A stretch of DNA of 64,000 nt, taken from DASQEH01 sp038237745. GTDB lineage: Bacteria > Actinomycetota > Actinomycetes > Propionibacteriales > Nocardioidaceae. Positions 1 through 8,828 of this stretch are shown here, one piece after another (position 1 is the stretch's first letter; every line of letters starts with the position of its first letter). Under the pieces are notes generated by a model that searched no databases, was not told the origin of the DNA, and saw nothing but the letters and a program-made list of their open reading frames with translations. The stretch is from NCBI GenBank assembly GCA_038237745.1, contig JBBRYJ010000014.1, forward strand, positions 1-64,000, in the 5' to 3' direction. A program made the position numbers and the translations under genes.

Positions 1-1423
1 AGATGTCGTAGTAGAGCTCGAACTCGTGCGGGTGGGGACGTAGCGAAATCGGAAGCACCTCGTTCTGGCGCTTGTAGTCGATCCAGGTCTCGATCAGATC
101 GGGGGTGAAGACTCCACCTTCCAGCAGGAAGTCGTGATCGGCCTCCAAGGCATCCAGCACCTCGGTGAGCGTGGCCGGGACGGTCTGGACCTCGTGGTGC
201 TCGTCGGGTGGGAGCTCGTACAGGTCCTTGTCGATTGGCGTTGGCGGCTCGATCTTGTTCTTGATCCCGTCGAGGCCGGCCAGGAGCATGGCGGAGAAGG
301 CCAGGTAGGGGTTCGCCGACGGGTCAGGGCAGCGGAACTCGATGCGCTTCGCCTTGGGATTTGCACCAGTGATGGGGATCCGGATGCACGCCGAACGGTT
401 GCGCTGGCTATACACGAGGTTGACGGGGGCCTCGAAGCCCGGCACCAGCCGGTGGTAGGAGTTCACCGTCGGGTTCGTGAAGGCCAACAGCGACGGTGCG
501 TGGGTCAGCAGGCCGCCGATGTAGTAGCGAGCCGTGTCCGACAATCCGGCATACCCCGACTCGTCATAGAACAAGGGCTCACCGTCATCCCAGACCGACT
601 GGTGGCAGTGCATGCCCGAGCCGTTGTCACCGAAGATCGGCTTCGGCATGAACGTTGCCGTCTTGCCGTTCTTCCATGCGACGCTCTTGACGATGTACTT
701 GAACTTCATGACGTTGTCGGCGCTCACAAGCAGCTCGTCGAAGCGGAAGTTGATCTCCGCCTGACCGGCAGTGCCTACCTCGTGGTGCTGCCGTTCGACC
801 TGCAGACCCGACTGTTCCAGCTCCTTGGTCATCTCGGCGCGCAGATCAGCGAAGTGGTCGTACGGCGGCACTGGAAAGTAGCCGCCCTTGTACTTGACCT
901 TGTACCCGCGGTTCCCGCCCTCCTCTTCGCGCCCGGTGTTCCAGGCCCCGGCGACCGAGTCGATCGAGTAGAAGCCGGTGTTCTGCTTGGTCTCGAATCG
1001 CACGTCGTCGAAGACGTAGAACTCGGCCTCCGGGGCGAAATAGGCCGTGTCGCCGATACCGGTGCTCTCCAGGTATGCCTGCGCCTTACGCGCGATGTTG
1101 CGCGGGTCCCGGCTGTACGCCTCACCCGTCAGTGGGTCGTGAATAAAGAAGTTGACCACGAGCGTCTTGTCTGCACGGAAGGTGTCGAGGTACGCCGTCG
1201 TGACGTCAGGGAACAGCGACATGTCCGACTCGTGAATGGCCTGGAATCCCCGGATCGACGAGCCGTCGAACTGCAGCCCGTCCTCGAAAACCTCCGGGCC
1301 GAACGACGACACGGGGACCGTGAAGTGCTGCATCACCCCTGGAAGGTCGCAGAACCGGACGTCGACGAACTCGACACCCTCGTCTTTGACGTAGCTCAGC
1401 AACTCGTCGCGATCCGCGAACAT
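1..1423 (-). CDS. glnA: Glutamine synthetase type I (stop codon just outside the window)
   Basis: Condenses glutamate and ammonia with ATP to glutamine in the cytoplasm; the family is a dodecamer. The 474 codons present end in the family's usual tail (YYDI), and base 1 gives T as the first base of the next codon, so only the stop lies outside. The N-terminal beta-grasp domain carries DGSSIRGF; the ATP site NGSGMHCHQS is at about residues 267-276. Tyr402 in DKDLYELP matches the adenylylation site of GS-I-beta enzymes, so control by GlnE-type adenylylation is likely (inference). The ATG has a strong GAGGAGG ribosome site. It is divergent from the RDD gene, the same neighbourhood as M. tuberculosis glnA1. 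Confidence 0.97.
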   Translation of the reverse strand, partial: MFADRDELLSYVKDEGVEFVDVRFCDLPGVMQHFTVPVSSFGPEVFEDGLQFDGSSIRGFQAIHESDMSLFPDVTTAYLDTFRADKTLVVNFFIHDPLTGEAYSRDPRNIARKAQAYLESTGIGDTAYFAPEAEFYVFDDVRFETKQNTGFYSIDSVAGAWNTGREEEGGNRGYKVKYKGGYFPVPPYDHFADLRAEMTKELEQSGLQVERQHHEVGTAGQAEINFRFDELLVSADNVMKFKYIVKSVAWKNGKTATFMPKPIFGDNGSGMHCHQSVWDDGEPLFYDESGYAGLSDTARYYIGGLLTHAPSLLAFTNPTVNSYHRLVPGFEAPVNLVYSQRNRSACIRIPITGANPKAKRIEFRCPDPSANPYLAFSAMLLAGLDGIKNKIEPPTPIDKDLYELPPDEHHEVQTVPATLTEVLDALEADHDFLLEGGVFTPDLIETWIDYKRQNEVLPISLRPHPHEFELYYDI

Positions 1424-1547
1424 CAATTCCTCCTCGGGCGCCTGATTACACCGTGCATGGCCAGTGGTTGGCCGATGCCCCAGAGCGTAGGACGGCGGAG
1501 TTTCCTCGCCGTATCTGCCGTGTTTCCTGCGTGTTACGTTGCGCCCC
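1424..1547. promoter_or_regulatory. Divergent glnA / RDD intergenic region with an inverted repeat
   Basis: These 124 bases must hold the start signals for both glnA (minus) and the RDD gene (plus). CATGGCCA (1456-1463) and TGGCCGATG (1469-1477) form an imperfect dyad with a 5-base spacer and one bulged base. It could be an operator, but it does not clearly match the GlnR box known from actinobacteria. No convincing -35/-10 pair was identified. Confidence 0.3.
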
Positions 1548-1973
1548 GTGGCTGACTCTGACGATCAACAAACCTACCCCGGCGCCCGGCGCGGCCTGCC
1601 ACCGAGCGGGCCCGGCTCGGTGGCAGGCTGGGGTCGCCGGGCGTTTGCCCTGGTCATCGACTGGATCTTGTCGCTTCTCGTGGCGTCCGTGATCCGAACG
1701 GCGGGGCTTTGGGAGGGCGTAGGAGCCAGGGAGTGGGCCCCACTCGCGGTGTTCGCCGTCGAGGCGGTCGTGCTGACCGCGTTGTCGGGAGGGTCAGCGG
1801 GCCAGCTGACGGTCGGAGTGGCTGTCCGCCGTACGAGCGGTGCACCCCTCGATGCCGCCCGAGCGCTCCTCCGCACATTGCTGATCTGCCTTGTGATCCC
1901 GCCGGTCATCTACAACCGCGACCAACAAGGCTTGCATGACCTGGCGGTCGATTCGATCGCCGTACGCCGTTGA
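1548..1973 (+). CDS. RDD-family membrane protein
   Basis: Small integral membrane protein of the RDD family, function unknown; some members have been proposed to be ion transporters. After a hydrophilic N-terminus, GWGRRAFALVIDWILS is the RDD signature (Arg, then Asp within the first helix). Further hydrophobic segments follow: one near AVFAVEAVVLTAL and one near LLRTLLICLVIPPVIY. GTG at 1548 (VADSDDQQ) is chosen over an in-frame TTG nine bases upstream because it gives the usual family N-terminus. M. tuberculosis has an RDD protein in the same place, between the DUF4191 gene and glnA1. Confidence 0.85.
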   Translation: MADSDDQQTYPGARRGLPPSGPGSVAGWGRRAFALVIDWILSLLVASVIRTAGLWEGVGAREWAPLAVFAVEAVVLTALSGGSAGQLTVGVAVRRTSGAPLDAARALLRTLLICLVIPPVIYNRDQQGLHDLAVDSIAVRR

Positions 1974-1990
1974 GGCCTCCCGAGGATGTT

Positions 1991-2072
1991 CCCGCCCATT
2001 CGGCCGGGCATTCTCGCCCTCTCGATGAGACGTTTGCGCCCTTTCGAGGGGTGTCTTCGCCCTCTCGGCGGG
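1991..2072. repeat. Four degenerate ~22-bp tandem repeats, core CGCCCTYTCG
   Basis: CGCCC cores start at 1993, 2015, 2037 and 2058 (spacing 22, 22, 21). Each unit reads roughly TTNCGCCCTYTCGNNGGG; the first has ATTCG in place of the pyrimidine run. The region lies between the converging RDD and SDR genes. The third unit, CGTTTGCGCCCTTTCGA (2031-2047), recurs identically at 24294-24310, and the core is present inverted at 17924-17933 and 24264-24273. It looks like a small dispersed intergenic repeat, possibly linked to transcript ends. No protein or mobile-element feature is visible. Confidence 0.7.
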
Positions 2073-2078
2073 TGGGGG

Positions 2079-2840
2079 TCAGCGGGAGCGAAGGGAGGAC
2101 TGGCGCTTCCAGACCGTGGTCCAGAGGCGGTGGGGCATCAGCTGGAGCAGCTTCATCCCGACTGCCATCGGCAGCGGGAACACGATCTCCGGCCTGGTCG
2201 AGTCCAGACCGTCCGCGATCGTGCGGGCAGCGACATCGGCTTCGATCATGAACGGCATCGGGAAGGTGTTGGCGTCCGTCAGCTCCGTGCGCACGAAGCC
2301 AGGTGAGACCCACTGCACCACCACCCCCGACGGGGCGAGGTCCGCCCGAAGGCTCTCGGCGAGGTTGAGGAGGGCGGCCTTGGTAGCGCCGTACGCCTCA
2401 GCGCCAGGGACGCCTCGGTAGCCGGCGACCGACGACATGATCACGATCTTGCCCGCGCCTCGCTCGAGCATCGTCGGGAGGACGGCCGCGAGGCAGGAGC
2501 TGGTGCCGATCAGGTTCACCTCGACCTGGCTACGGAAGGCGTCGTGGTCCCAGGCCGCCACCTTCGTGGTCGTCCAGGCGCCGGCGTTCAGCACCACCGT
2601 GTCGATGTCGCCGAACTCGCCCCGAACGGTCTCAGCGGCTGCGAGTACGGCGTCGGAGTCGGTGACGTCCAGCGGCACGACCAGCATGCGACCCTCCGAC
2701 ACCTCCTCGAGCCGGTCCTCCCGGCGTGCCGAGATCGCAACCTGCGCACCGCGCTGCACAAGCTCCTTGGCCAGAGCCGCTCCGATTCCGCTGGAGGCGC
2801 CGGTGATCCAGACCCGAGAAGATGCGTTGGAGGTGGTCAT
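2079..2840 (-). CDS. Short-chain dehydrogenase/reductase in a lipid-modification operon
   Basis: Classical SDR, 253 residues. The NAD(P)-binding motif TGASSGIG lies at about residues 12-19, LNAG follows, and the catalytic Ser and YxxxK are in SSVAGYRG and AYGATKAAL. The C-terminus is rich in hydrophobic and basic residues (MKLLQLMPHRLW), which could touch membranes. The ATG overlaps the DUF1365 stop by 4 bases, so it is the third gene of an operon with the FAD oxidase and DUF1365 protein. The substrate is unknown; context suggests a lipid or fatty-acyl intermediate. A longer open frame upstream is not supported; AAGGGG lies in front of this ATG. Confidence 0.9.
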   Translation of the reverse strand: MTTSNASSRVWITGASSGIGAALAKELVQRGAQVAISARREDRLEEVSEGRMLVVPLDVTDSDAVLAAAETVRGEFGDIDTVVLNAGAWTTTKVAAWDHDAFRSQVEVNLIGTSSCLAAVLPTMLERGAGKIVIMSSVAGYRGVPGAEAYGATKAALLNLAESLRADLAPSGVVVQWVSPGFVRTELTDANTFPMPFMIEADVAARTIADGLDSTRPEIVFPLPMAVGMKLLQLMPHRLWTTVWKRQSSLRSR

Positions 2841-3586
2841 CGAGACCCCTTCTGTTCGAGATGCGTGGCCCGTCGGACGACGGGAAGCCGTTTGAGCCAG
2901 AGCATGAGTCCGTGTAGCCGGATCAGCGCCGCTGTGCGCTGCGGCATGAGCGGCTGTGTAACGGCGACACCGAGGACGCGGCGTGCGGTCACGGGCACCG
3001 CGCGGCCGGAGAAGCTTCCGGTGAAGACCACCTGGCCGTCCTGCCGCAGGGTGACGAAGGCTCCCACCTTGTCGCCCTCGTGGACGAACTTGAGCAGGTA
3101 GTCGCCGAAGACCCCGAAGAACGGCGAGACGTAGAACTGTTTGTCGGCCCTTCCTGCCCCGTGGTCGTCCACTTCGACGACGTACGCGTGACGCTCCCCG
3201 TACGTGTTGTGCACCTCCGCGAGCACACCTTCGAGGGCGCCGTCTGCTCCGTAGCACCAGTACACGGTGAGCGGGTCGAAGACGTACCCGAGAGTGCGGG
3301 CGTTGGCCAGCATGATGATCCGGTGCCCCGTCCACTGAACGTCCTGGGCGGCCAGGAAGCCCCGGACGTTGGCACCGAGCGAGCGGTCTGCGGATCCCAG
3401 ATGGTCGCGGGCCTGGAACGAAGCCAGATGCCGCAGCCATCGTGGCGTCACCTCGGGCTCGTCGACGTCGACGAGCCACTGGTGTGCCCGATACCGGAAG
3501 GCGTGCTTGACGGGGTGGAAGCGGGCGTGTCTGACCTCACCCTTGACCAGGGCCGGGATACTCGATTCCGCAGATGCGCTCACCAT
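2837..3586 (-). CDS. DUF1365 family protein
   Basis: Member of the DUF1365 family, function unproven. Typical segments are present: VRHARFHPVKHAFRYRAH near the N-terminus, LGYVFDPLTVYWCYG, and VSPFFGVFGDYLLKF. The family usually sits between an FAD-dependent amine oxidase and a cyclopropane-synthase-like methyltransferase. Here the oxidase is directly upstream and the methyltransferase is about 4 kb away. The start may be ATG (3586) or GTG (3583); the GTG forms a GTGA overlap with the upstream stop, which favours coupled initiation. It has no signal peptide and probably acts in the cytoplasm or at the membrane face. Confidence 0.85.
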   Translation of the reverse strand: MVSASAESSIPALVKGEVRHARFHPVKHAFRYRAHQWLVDVDEPEVTPRWLRHLASFQARDHLGSADRSLGANVRGFLAAQDVQWTGHRIIMLANARTLGYVFDPLTVYWCYGADGALEGVLAEVHNTYGERHAYVVEVDDHGAGRADKQFYVSPFFGVFGDYLLKFVHEGDKVGAFVTLRQDGQVVFTGSFSGRAVPVTARRVLGVAVTQPLMPQRTAALIRLHGLMLWLKRLPVVRRATHLEQKGSR

Positions 3587-4848
3587 GTCGCGCCGAAGCG
3601 CTCGGCAGCGGCGACGCCCGCCCGGCAGCCGTCCTCGTGGAAGCCCCACCCGTGGTAGGCGCCGGCAAAGGTGGTGACGTCGGTCTGGATCTCCTTCAAC
3701 CTTCGCTGGGCAGCCACTGAACCCGGGGTGAATACCGGATGCGTGTAGTTCATTCGCCTGACAACCCGTGCGGGGTCGACCTCGTCGCCTCCGTTGAGGG
3801 TGACAACCAGTGGGTGCGTGTCGGGGTGACCCTGCAGACGGTTCATCCAGTAGCTCACCTGGACCCGAGCGCTCTGCTCGTCGCACGTGGAGAGGTGGAA
3901 GTTCCAGCTGGCCCGCTCCTGCATCCTTCCGGGGAGCACCGAGTCGTCCCTGTGCAGCTGCGTCACGTTGGCCGAGTAGCCGAACGCGCCGAGAACCTCG
4001 AACTCCTCGGGGGTCGGGTCGTCCAGCAGGGCGAGTGCTTCGTCGGCATGTGTGGCGACCACGACCCTGTCGAAGTCGAGCTGGCGACCCGCTGCATTGG
4101 TGACGACCACGCCGTCCGCCTTGCGGGCTATTGCCTTGACGCGGTCGGAGGAGCGTACGTCGTCAAGGTGTCGTGCGAGGCTGTCGACGTAGCTTCGTGA
4201 CCCACCCTCGACGACGTACCACTGCGGAGCGTCCCCGAGCCGGAGGAAGCCGTGGTGCGACAAGAACGTGAAGAGGTAGGCGGCCGGGTAGTCGAGGGCG
4301 TCGCGCTGGCCGCTCGACCATACGCACGAGACGATCGGCAGGGCATAGTGCTCGACGAAGTGCCGGCCGAAGCCGAGCCGCTCGAGAAACTCGCCGTACG
4401 GCTCGAGTGAGTCAGGGTCGTTGCGGACGTGGCCCAGGGCCTCCCGCTGAAAGCGGCGGATGCTGCGTAGGAGGCGCCAGAAGGCGGGATCGGCGATGCG
4501 ACGGCGTTGGGCGAAGATCCCCGGGGCGCCGCGCCCACCGACGTACGAGAGGCCACAACCGTCACACGACACGCCCATGCTCATCTCGGTGGGACGCACG
4601 CCCACCCCCAGCTCGTCGAACAGCCTGCGCAGGAGCGGGTATGTGCGGTCGTTCAGCACGATGAACCCCGAGTCGACAGGGCGGGTGCCCTCGCCGGTCT
4701 CCACGTCGTGGGTGTGCGCATGCCCGCCCAAGCGAGGCTCACGCTCGAAGAGCGTCACGCGGTGGCTTGGGCGCAGCAGGTAGGCAGCGGTCAGCCCCGA
4801 GATGCCCGCCCCGACGACCGCGACGCTCGGGTGCTCACTGCTGGTCAC
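3580..4848 (-). CDS. FAD-dependent amine oxidase / desaturase-like protein
   Basis: Flavoprotein of 422 residues. The N-terminal dinucleotide fold has VVGAGISGLTAAYLL at about residues 10-24, then an acidic residue and the GGHAH segment found in this subgroup. NAD(P)-binding Rossmann plus amine-oxidase domains are expected for the whole length. It is the first gene of a three-gene operon with DUF1365 and the SDR. In Rhodobacter, related oxidases are co-regulated with CFA-like genes, and flavoenzymes take part in furan or methyl fatty acid formation (family knowledge). The exact reaction here is unknown. Start is GTG at 4848. Confidence 0.88.
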   Translation of the reverse strand: MTSSEHPSVAVVGAGISGLTAAYLLRPSHRVTLFEREPRLGGHAHTHDVETGEGTRPVDSGFIVLNDRTYPLLRRLFDELGVGVRPTEMSMGVSCDGCGLSYVGGRGAPGIFAQRRRIADPAFWRLLRSIRRFQREALGHVRNDPDSLEPYGEFLERLGFGRHFVEHYALPIVSCVWSSGQRDALDYPAAYLFTFLSHHGFLRLGDAPQWYVVEGGSRSYVDSLARHLDDVRSSDRVKAIARKADGVVVTNAAGRQLDFDRVVVATHADEALALLDDPTPEEFEVLGAFGYSANVTQLHRDDSVLPGRMQERASWNFHLSTCDEQSARVQVSYWMNRLQGHPDTHPLVVTLNGGDEVDPARVVRRMNYTHPVFTPGSVAAQRRLKEIQTDVTTFAGAYHGWGFHEDGCRAGVAAAERFGATW

Positions 4849-5034
4849 CTGGCCCCTGAGCGGTGGGCGACGTTCGCCTGACCGAGCGGCCCGGCGTGGG
4901 GTCGAAGGCGGCTGTCGCGGAGACTGCCCACGCTGACCACCAGACCGGCGTCAGCGTCACCCGCGGAGCAGCTCATCTTCCCAGCGTAGCCATTGCGAAA
5001 CGTCCCCGACGCCGCTTCGGCGAAGGTGAGGGAC

Positions 5035-5745
5035 TCAGCGCCCACGCATCGACGAACGTGCCTGCTTCATGTTCGTCGGCATCGGGCCCTTCGGGACGGG
5101 GAGCTGCGGCCGCATGGCGTCGAGTGCCTTCAGTCTCTGCAGCAGGTCGGTGACCTCTGCCGGCTTGATGGAGCGAGGCAGCTTCATCACGTGCTTGGAG
5201 AGCTGCCTGACCGGTACGGCGCCCGGGCCATCCCCAGCGACGATGTCGTGGATCGGTGCGTCCCCGACCACCCTGGCGTGCTTCTTCTTCTCTACGGCGA
5301 GCAGGTGACGGACCCGCGAGTCGTTTCCCTCACCGATCAGAATCACGCCTGGCCGTCCCACCACCCGGTGGACGAGGTCCTGGCTCTTGGTGACCGCTAC
5401 CGCCTGCTGCACCTGCCAGCCGCGCCGCAGCACACCGAGCGCGGCGGCGGCCGCACCCGGTTTCCCTTCGAACTGGGCGTATGCCGCCTTCTCGGCTCGC
5501 CGCCCGAAGACGAGGAGGGCCGCCAGGATGCCGCTGGAGAGTCCGACGATCACCCCGGCGAGGGGGTGGAGGAACCACCAGAACAGCCCGCCCAGGACCA
5601 CCGCCGCCAGAAGGAAGGCGCCGAGGCAGTACAGACCGATGCGCTTGTCGGTCTGTCTCGTGAGCCGATAGGCGGCGATAAGCTTGCTGAGCGTCCCCTG
5701 CTTCTTCTCGCTCGGTTTTTTAGCGGTCGAGCCGTCCTTGGCCAT
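5035..5745 (-). CDS. DUF4191 membrane protein
   Basis: Conserved actinobacterial protein of 236 residues (M. tuberculosis Rv2219 type), function unknown. It begins with a basic N-terminus, followed by two adjoining transmembrane segments at about residues 38-80 (GLYCLGAFLLAAVVLGGLFW and the segment around GVIVGLSSGILAALLVFG), then a soluble domain of about 150 residues ending in basic residues. It lies downstream of lipA; the association with lipB-lipA and the RDD/glnA pair is conserved but does not prove a shared role. Start is ATG. Confidence 0.85.
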   Translation of the reverse strand: MAKDGSTAKKPSEKKQGTLSKLIAAYRLTRQTDKRIGLYCLGAFLLAAVVLGGLFWWFLHPLAGVIVGLSSGILAALLVFGRRAEKAAYAQFEGKPGAAAAALGVLRRGWQVQQAVAVTKSQDLVHRVVGRPGVILIGEGNDSRVRHLLAVEKKKHARVVGDAPIHDIVAGDGPGAVPVRQLSKHVMKLPRSIKPAEVTDLLQRLKALDAMRPQLPVPKGPMPTNMKQARSSMRGR

Positions 5746-5802
5746 GGTCGATGCCTTGTCTGCTGGTGATGCTGGGTGTGTGTCCGGTCGACTCGCGTGA
5801 AG

Positions 5803-6744
5803 TCAGGCCGATACTGGGGCGAGCCGCCGCGACTCTAGCGCCTGCTGGTACAACCGGCCCGCTCGGTAGGAGGAGCGCACCATCGGCCCGCTCATCGCAC
5901 CGGCGAAGCCCAGGGTGAGTGCCTCGTCTCTCATCTCGACGAACTCCTCGGGCCTTACCCAGCGCTCCACCGGGTGGTGCCGGGGCGACGGCCGCAGGTA
6001 CTGCGTGATGGTGATCAGGTCGGTGCCGACCGACCTCAGGTCGCGTAGGGCCCCGGTGACCTCCTCACGTGTCTCGCCCATCCCCAAGATGAGGTTGGAC
6101 TTCGTGACGAGCCCGGCTGCTCTGGCCTGGTCGATGACGTCGAGCGAGCGCTCGTACCGAAAGCCCGGGCGGATACGCCGGAAGATGCGCGGCACAGTCT
6201 CTATGTTGTGGGCGAAGACCTCGGGAGTCGTAGCGAACAGCTTCGCGAGGTGGTCGTGGCTGCCGCTGAAGTCCGGAGCGAGCATCTCGACGCCGACGCC
6301 CGGGTTGAGGTCATGAATCCGGCGGATCGTCTCGGCGTACAGCCAGGCGCCCTCGTCGAGCAGGTCGTCTCGGCATACGCCTGTCACCGTTGCGTACCGC
6401 AACCTCATGGTGCGCACGCTCTCTGCCACTCGAAGCGGTTCTCCAGCGTCGAGCTCGTCGGGCTTACCGGTGTCGATCTGGCAGAAGTCACAGCGCCGGG
6501 TGCACTGGTCACCACCGATGAGGAACGTCGCCTCGCGGTCCTCCCAGCACTCGAAGATGTTCGGGCAGCCGGCCGCTTGACACACCGTATGGAGGCCCTC
6601 GCTCTTCACCAGCGCTTGGAGGTCCCGGTACTCCGGACCCATCTTGGCGCGTGTCTTGATCCAGGCGGGCTTGCGCTCGATGGGAGTCTCCGCGTTGCGC
6701 ACCTCGAGGCGCAGCATCTTGCGTCCTTCGGGGGCGATCGTCAC
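5803..6744 (-). CDS. lipA: Lipoyl synthase
   Basis: Radical-SAM enzyme that inserts two sulfurs into octanoyl groups on lipoyl domains. The auxiliary cluster cysteines are Cys55, Cys60 and Cys66 (CQAAGCPNIFEC). The SAM-cluster motif CTRRCDFC supplies Cys81, Cys85 and Cys88. The C-terminal RSSYRAG contains the serine that ligates the auxiliary cluster in this family. At 313 residues it is a normal length. The GTG start overlaps the lipB stop (GTGA), so lipB and lipA are coupled. Likely targets coded in this window are the two lipoyl domains of the E2 protein at 10965-13028. Confidence 0.97.
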   Translation of the reverse strand: MTIAPEGRKMLRLEVRNAETPIERKPAWIKTRAKMGPEYRDLQALVKSEGLHTVCQAAGCPNIFECWEDREATFLIGGDQCTRRCDFCQIDTGKPDELDAGEPLRVAESVRTMRLRYATVTGVCRDDLLDEGAWLYAETIRRIHDLNPGVGVEMLAPDFSGSHDHLAKLFATTPEVFAHNIETVPRIFRRIRPGFRYERSLDVIDQARAAGLVTKSNLILGMGETREEVTGALRDLRSVGTDLITITQYLRPSPRHHPVERWVRPEEFVEMRDEALTLGFAGAMSGPMVRSSYRAGRLYQQALESRRLAPVSA

Positions 6745-7460
6745 GGCCCTAGCGTACGCGCTAAGGCGGTCGCATCCAGCGGCTCGAACCGGGCCACGTC
6801 GGGTGACCGCTCGTACGGGTCCCACGCCAACATTGACCGCACGTGGTGCTCTACCGCCGGAAGCGTCTCCGCGACCGTGAGGTCGCGGCCGAGCTCCGCG
6901 CTGAGCGTGGTCACCCCCGCGTCGGCGATCCCGCACGGCACAATGGCGTCGAAGCCGGACAGTGAGCAGTTGCAGTTGAGCGCGAACCCGTGCATCGTGA
7001 CGCCGCGGGACAGCCTGATCCCCAGCGCAGCCACCTTGCGCTCGGGCCCGCGTCCGTCGGCCGCGAGCCACACTCCGCTGCGCCCTTTGATCCGGCCGGA
7101 CTGCAGCCCGAACTCTGCACAGACCCTGATGAGCGCCTCCTCGAGTCGGCGGACATAGTCGACGACGTACACGGCGGGTGGGAGCTTGACGATGGGGTAG
7201 CCCACGAGCTGGCCAGGCCCGTGCCACGTGAGCTTGCCCCCTCGGTCCACCTCGACCACCGGGGTGCCGTCCGTGGGGCGGTCCAACGGCTGGGTGCGTT
7301 TCCCGGCGGTGTAGACCGGTCGATGCTCGAGCATGACGACGACGTCGCTTGTGCGCTCTGCCGCCCGGTCGCCGTGGAGCTGACGTTGCAGTTCCCAGGC
7401 GGCGGCGTAGTCGACTGCTTCCAGGCCCATTCCCGGGTAGGTGAACGTCAGGTCGCCCAT
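6741..7460 (-). CDS. lipB: Octanoyl-ACP:protein octanoyltransferase
   Basis: Transfers octanoate from ACP to lipoyl domains, the first step of lipoate synthesis, in the cytoplasm. Family motif RGGKLTWHGPGQL is at residues 73-85. The catalytic lysine is in KVAALGI and the catalytic cysteine in IVPCGI. It has 239 residues, a typical length. The start at ATG 7460 (MGDLTFTY) is chosen over an upstream in-frame extension that would run into the methyltransferase gene. It lies 7 bases after that gene and is coupled to lipA. Confidence 0.96.
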   Translation of the reverse strand: MGDLTFTYPGMGLEAVDYAAAWELQRQLHGDRAAERTSDVVVMLEHRPVYTAGKRTQPLDRPTDGTPVVEVDRGGKLTWHGPGQLVGYPIVKLPPAVYVVDYVRRLEEALIRVCAEFGLQSGRIKGRSGVWLAADGRGPERKVAALGIRLSRGVTMHGFALNCNCSLSGFDAIVPCGIADAGVTTLSAELGRDLTVAETLPAVEHHVRSMLAWDPYERSPDVARFEPLDATALARTLGP

Positions 7461-7467
7461 GTCCCGG

Positions 7468-8676
7468 TCAGGGTATGTCGCTGTCACGCACGAGACGAAT
7501 CTGGCTGACGCCGAGATAGTCCGACGTGAAGCCCGCCTCGCAGTACGCCAGGTAGAACTCCCACGTCCGACGGAAGTTCGTGTCGAAGCCCTGGCCCTCG
7601 AGGTCATGCCAGTTGGCGATGAACCTGGTGCGCCAGCGGTGCAAGGTCTCGGCGTAGTGGACGCCGAGCTCGCGGCGTTCGGCGACGTGAAGCGTGGTGT
7701 GCCTGGCGCATACGTCTTCGATCGCCTCCAGCGACGGGATCAGCCCTCCGGGGAAGATGTACTTCTGGATCCAGCCGTAGGAGTTGCGTGTCTCCAGCAT
7801 GCGCTCGTGGCTCATGGTGATCGCCTGGATCGCCACCTTGCCGCCGGCAGTCAGGTGCTCGTCGATGGTCGAGAAGTAGCTGGGCCAGAACTCGGCTCCT
7901 ACTGCCTCGATCATCTCGATGCTGACGATGGCGTCGTACTCGCCTTCGATGTCGCGGTAGTCGACGATCCTCACCTCGGCGAGATGGTCGAGGCCGCGCA
8001 GCTTTATCCGCTCGGTGGCGAGCTCTGCCTGCTCCTGTGACAACGTGATGCTCGTGACCGTCGCGCCCCGCTCGGCAGCGCGGATGGCGAGAGAACCCCA
8101 CCCCGACCCGATCTCCAGCAGGCGGGTGCCTGCACCGACCTCGGCGTAGTCCAAGATGCCGTCGATCTTGCGTAGCTGCGCGTCCTCGAAGGGCTCGTCG
8201 GTACCGCTGAACCACGCTGACGAATAGGTCATCGTCTCGTCGAGGAACGCGGCGAACAGGGCGTTTGACATGTCGTAGTGAGCCTCGATGTTCGACTTCG
8301 AGCCATGTCGCGTGTTGTTCGTATGGTGGGGGAGCTTGCGGTCGATGACACCCCGGAGCTTGCGCAGCGGGGCCGGTAGGAGCGACGCGACCCGGGCTGC
8401 GAACGGGGTCAGGAGATCGGCCAGGTCCGTGGACGGACCCGTCGTCCACTCACCGGCGACGTACGCCTCGCCGAAGGCCATCTTGGCGTTCTTGCCGAGA
8501 CGTCGGTAGAAGGCGTCAGGGTCCACGACCTGGAACACCGGAGTATCGGCGTCATCTGGTCCCCAGGCCGCGCCGTCAGGGAACTCGAAGCGCACGGGCA
8601 CCCGTTTCGCCGCGATCTTGACGACTCCCCGCGCGACTCTGGACGCGGCGAGATCGTAGAGTTGGCTCACGCTCAC
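7468..8676 (-). CDS. CFA-family SAM-dependent methyltransferase, not clearly a cyclopropane synthase
   Basis: Cyclopropane-fatty-acid synthase family, 402 residues. HYDMSNALF (from residue 133) and the SAM site LEIGSGWGS (from 187) are present, and the C-terminal half follows E. coli Cfa. By eye alignment to E. coli Cfa, bicarbonate-site Cys139 is Ser153 and His266 is Gln284, while Glu239 (Glu257), Ile268 (Ile286) and Tyr317 are kept. It may therefore make a methyl or methylene product on phospholipid acyl chains rather than a cyclopropane (inference). The FAD oxidase, DUF1365 and SDR genes 3 kb away often accompany this enzyme. The start is GTG with AAAGGA upstream. Confidence 0.88.
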   Translation of the reverse strand: MSVSQLYDLAASRVARGVVKIAAKRVPVRFEFPDGAAWGPDDADTPVFQVVDPDAFYRRLGKNAKMAFGEAYVAGEWTTGPSTDLADLLTPFAARVASLLPAPLRKLRGVIDRKLPHHTNNTRHGSKSNIEAHYDMSNALFAAFLDETMTYSSAWFSGTDEPFEDAQLRKIDGILDYAEVGAGTRLLEIGSGWGSLAIRAAERGATVTSITLSQEQAELATERIKLRGLDHLAEVRIVDYRDIEGEYDAIVSIEMIEAVGAEFWPSYFSTIDEHLTAGGKVAIQAITMSHERMLETRNSYGWIQKYIFPGGLIPSLEAIEDVCARHTTLHVAERRELGVHYAETLHRWRTRFIANWHDLEGQGFDTNFRRTWEFYLAYCEAGFTSDYLGVSQIRLVRDSDIP

Positions 8677-8828
8677 CGCGATGTCCTTTCCGAGTCAGAC
8701 CCTGCATAGACAAGGATACGGGCCGCCTTGCCCGAGGGCAGGGGAATTGCGCCTGGCATATCCACAGAGGTCGTGGTCCCTGTGGACAACTCTGACCACT
8801 CGTCGGCGACCTGCGTCAAGGTGGTGCC

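Noticed and set aside
134..1555. A 473-codon plus-strand open frame across glnA
   Set aside because: It is the mirror of glnA, has no family features and its codon use follows from the real gene on the other strand.
2841..3479. Fused N-terminal extension of the SDR
   Set aside because: This stretch codes the DUF1365 protein in another frame; the SDR begins at ATG 2840 with an ATGA overlap.
7605..8449. A 281-codon minus-strand open frame within the CFA gene
   Set aside because: It is an out-of-frame shadow with an Arg-rich, low-complexity translation and no domain.
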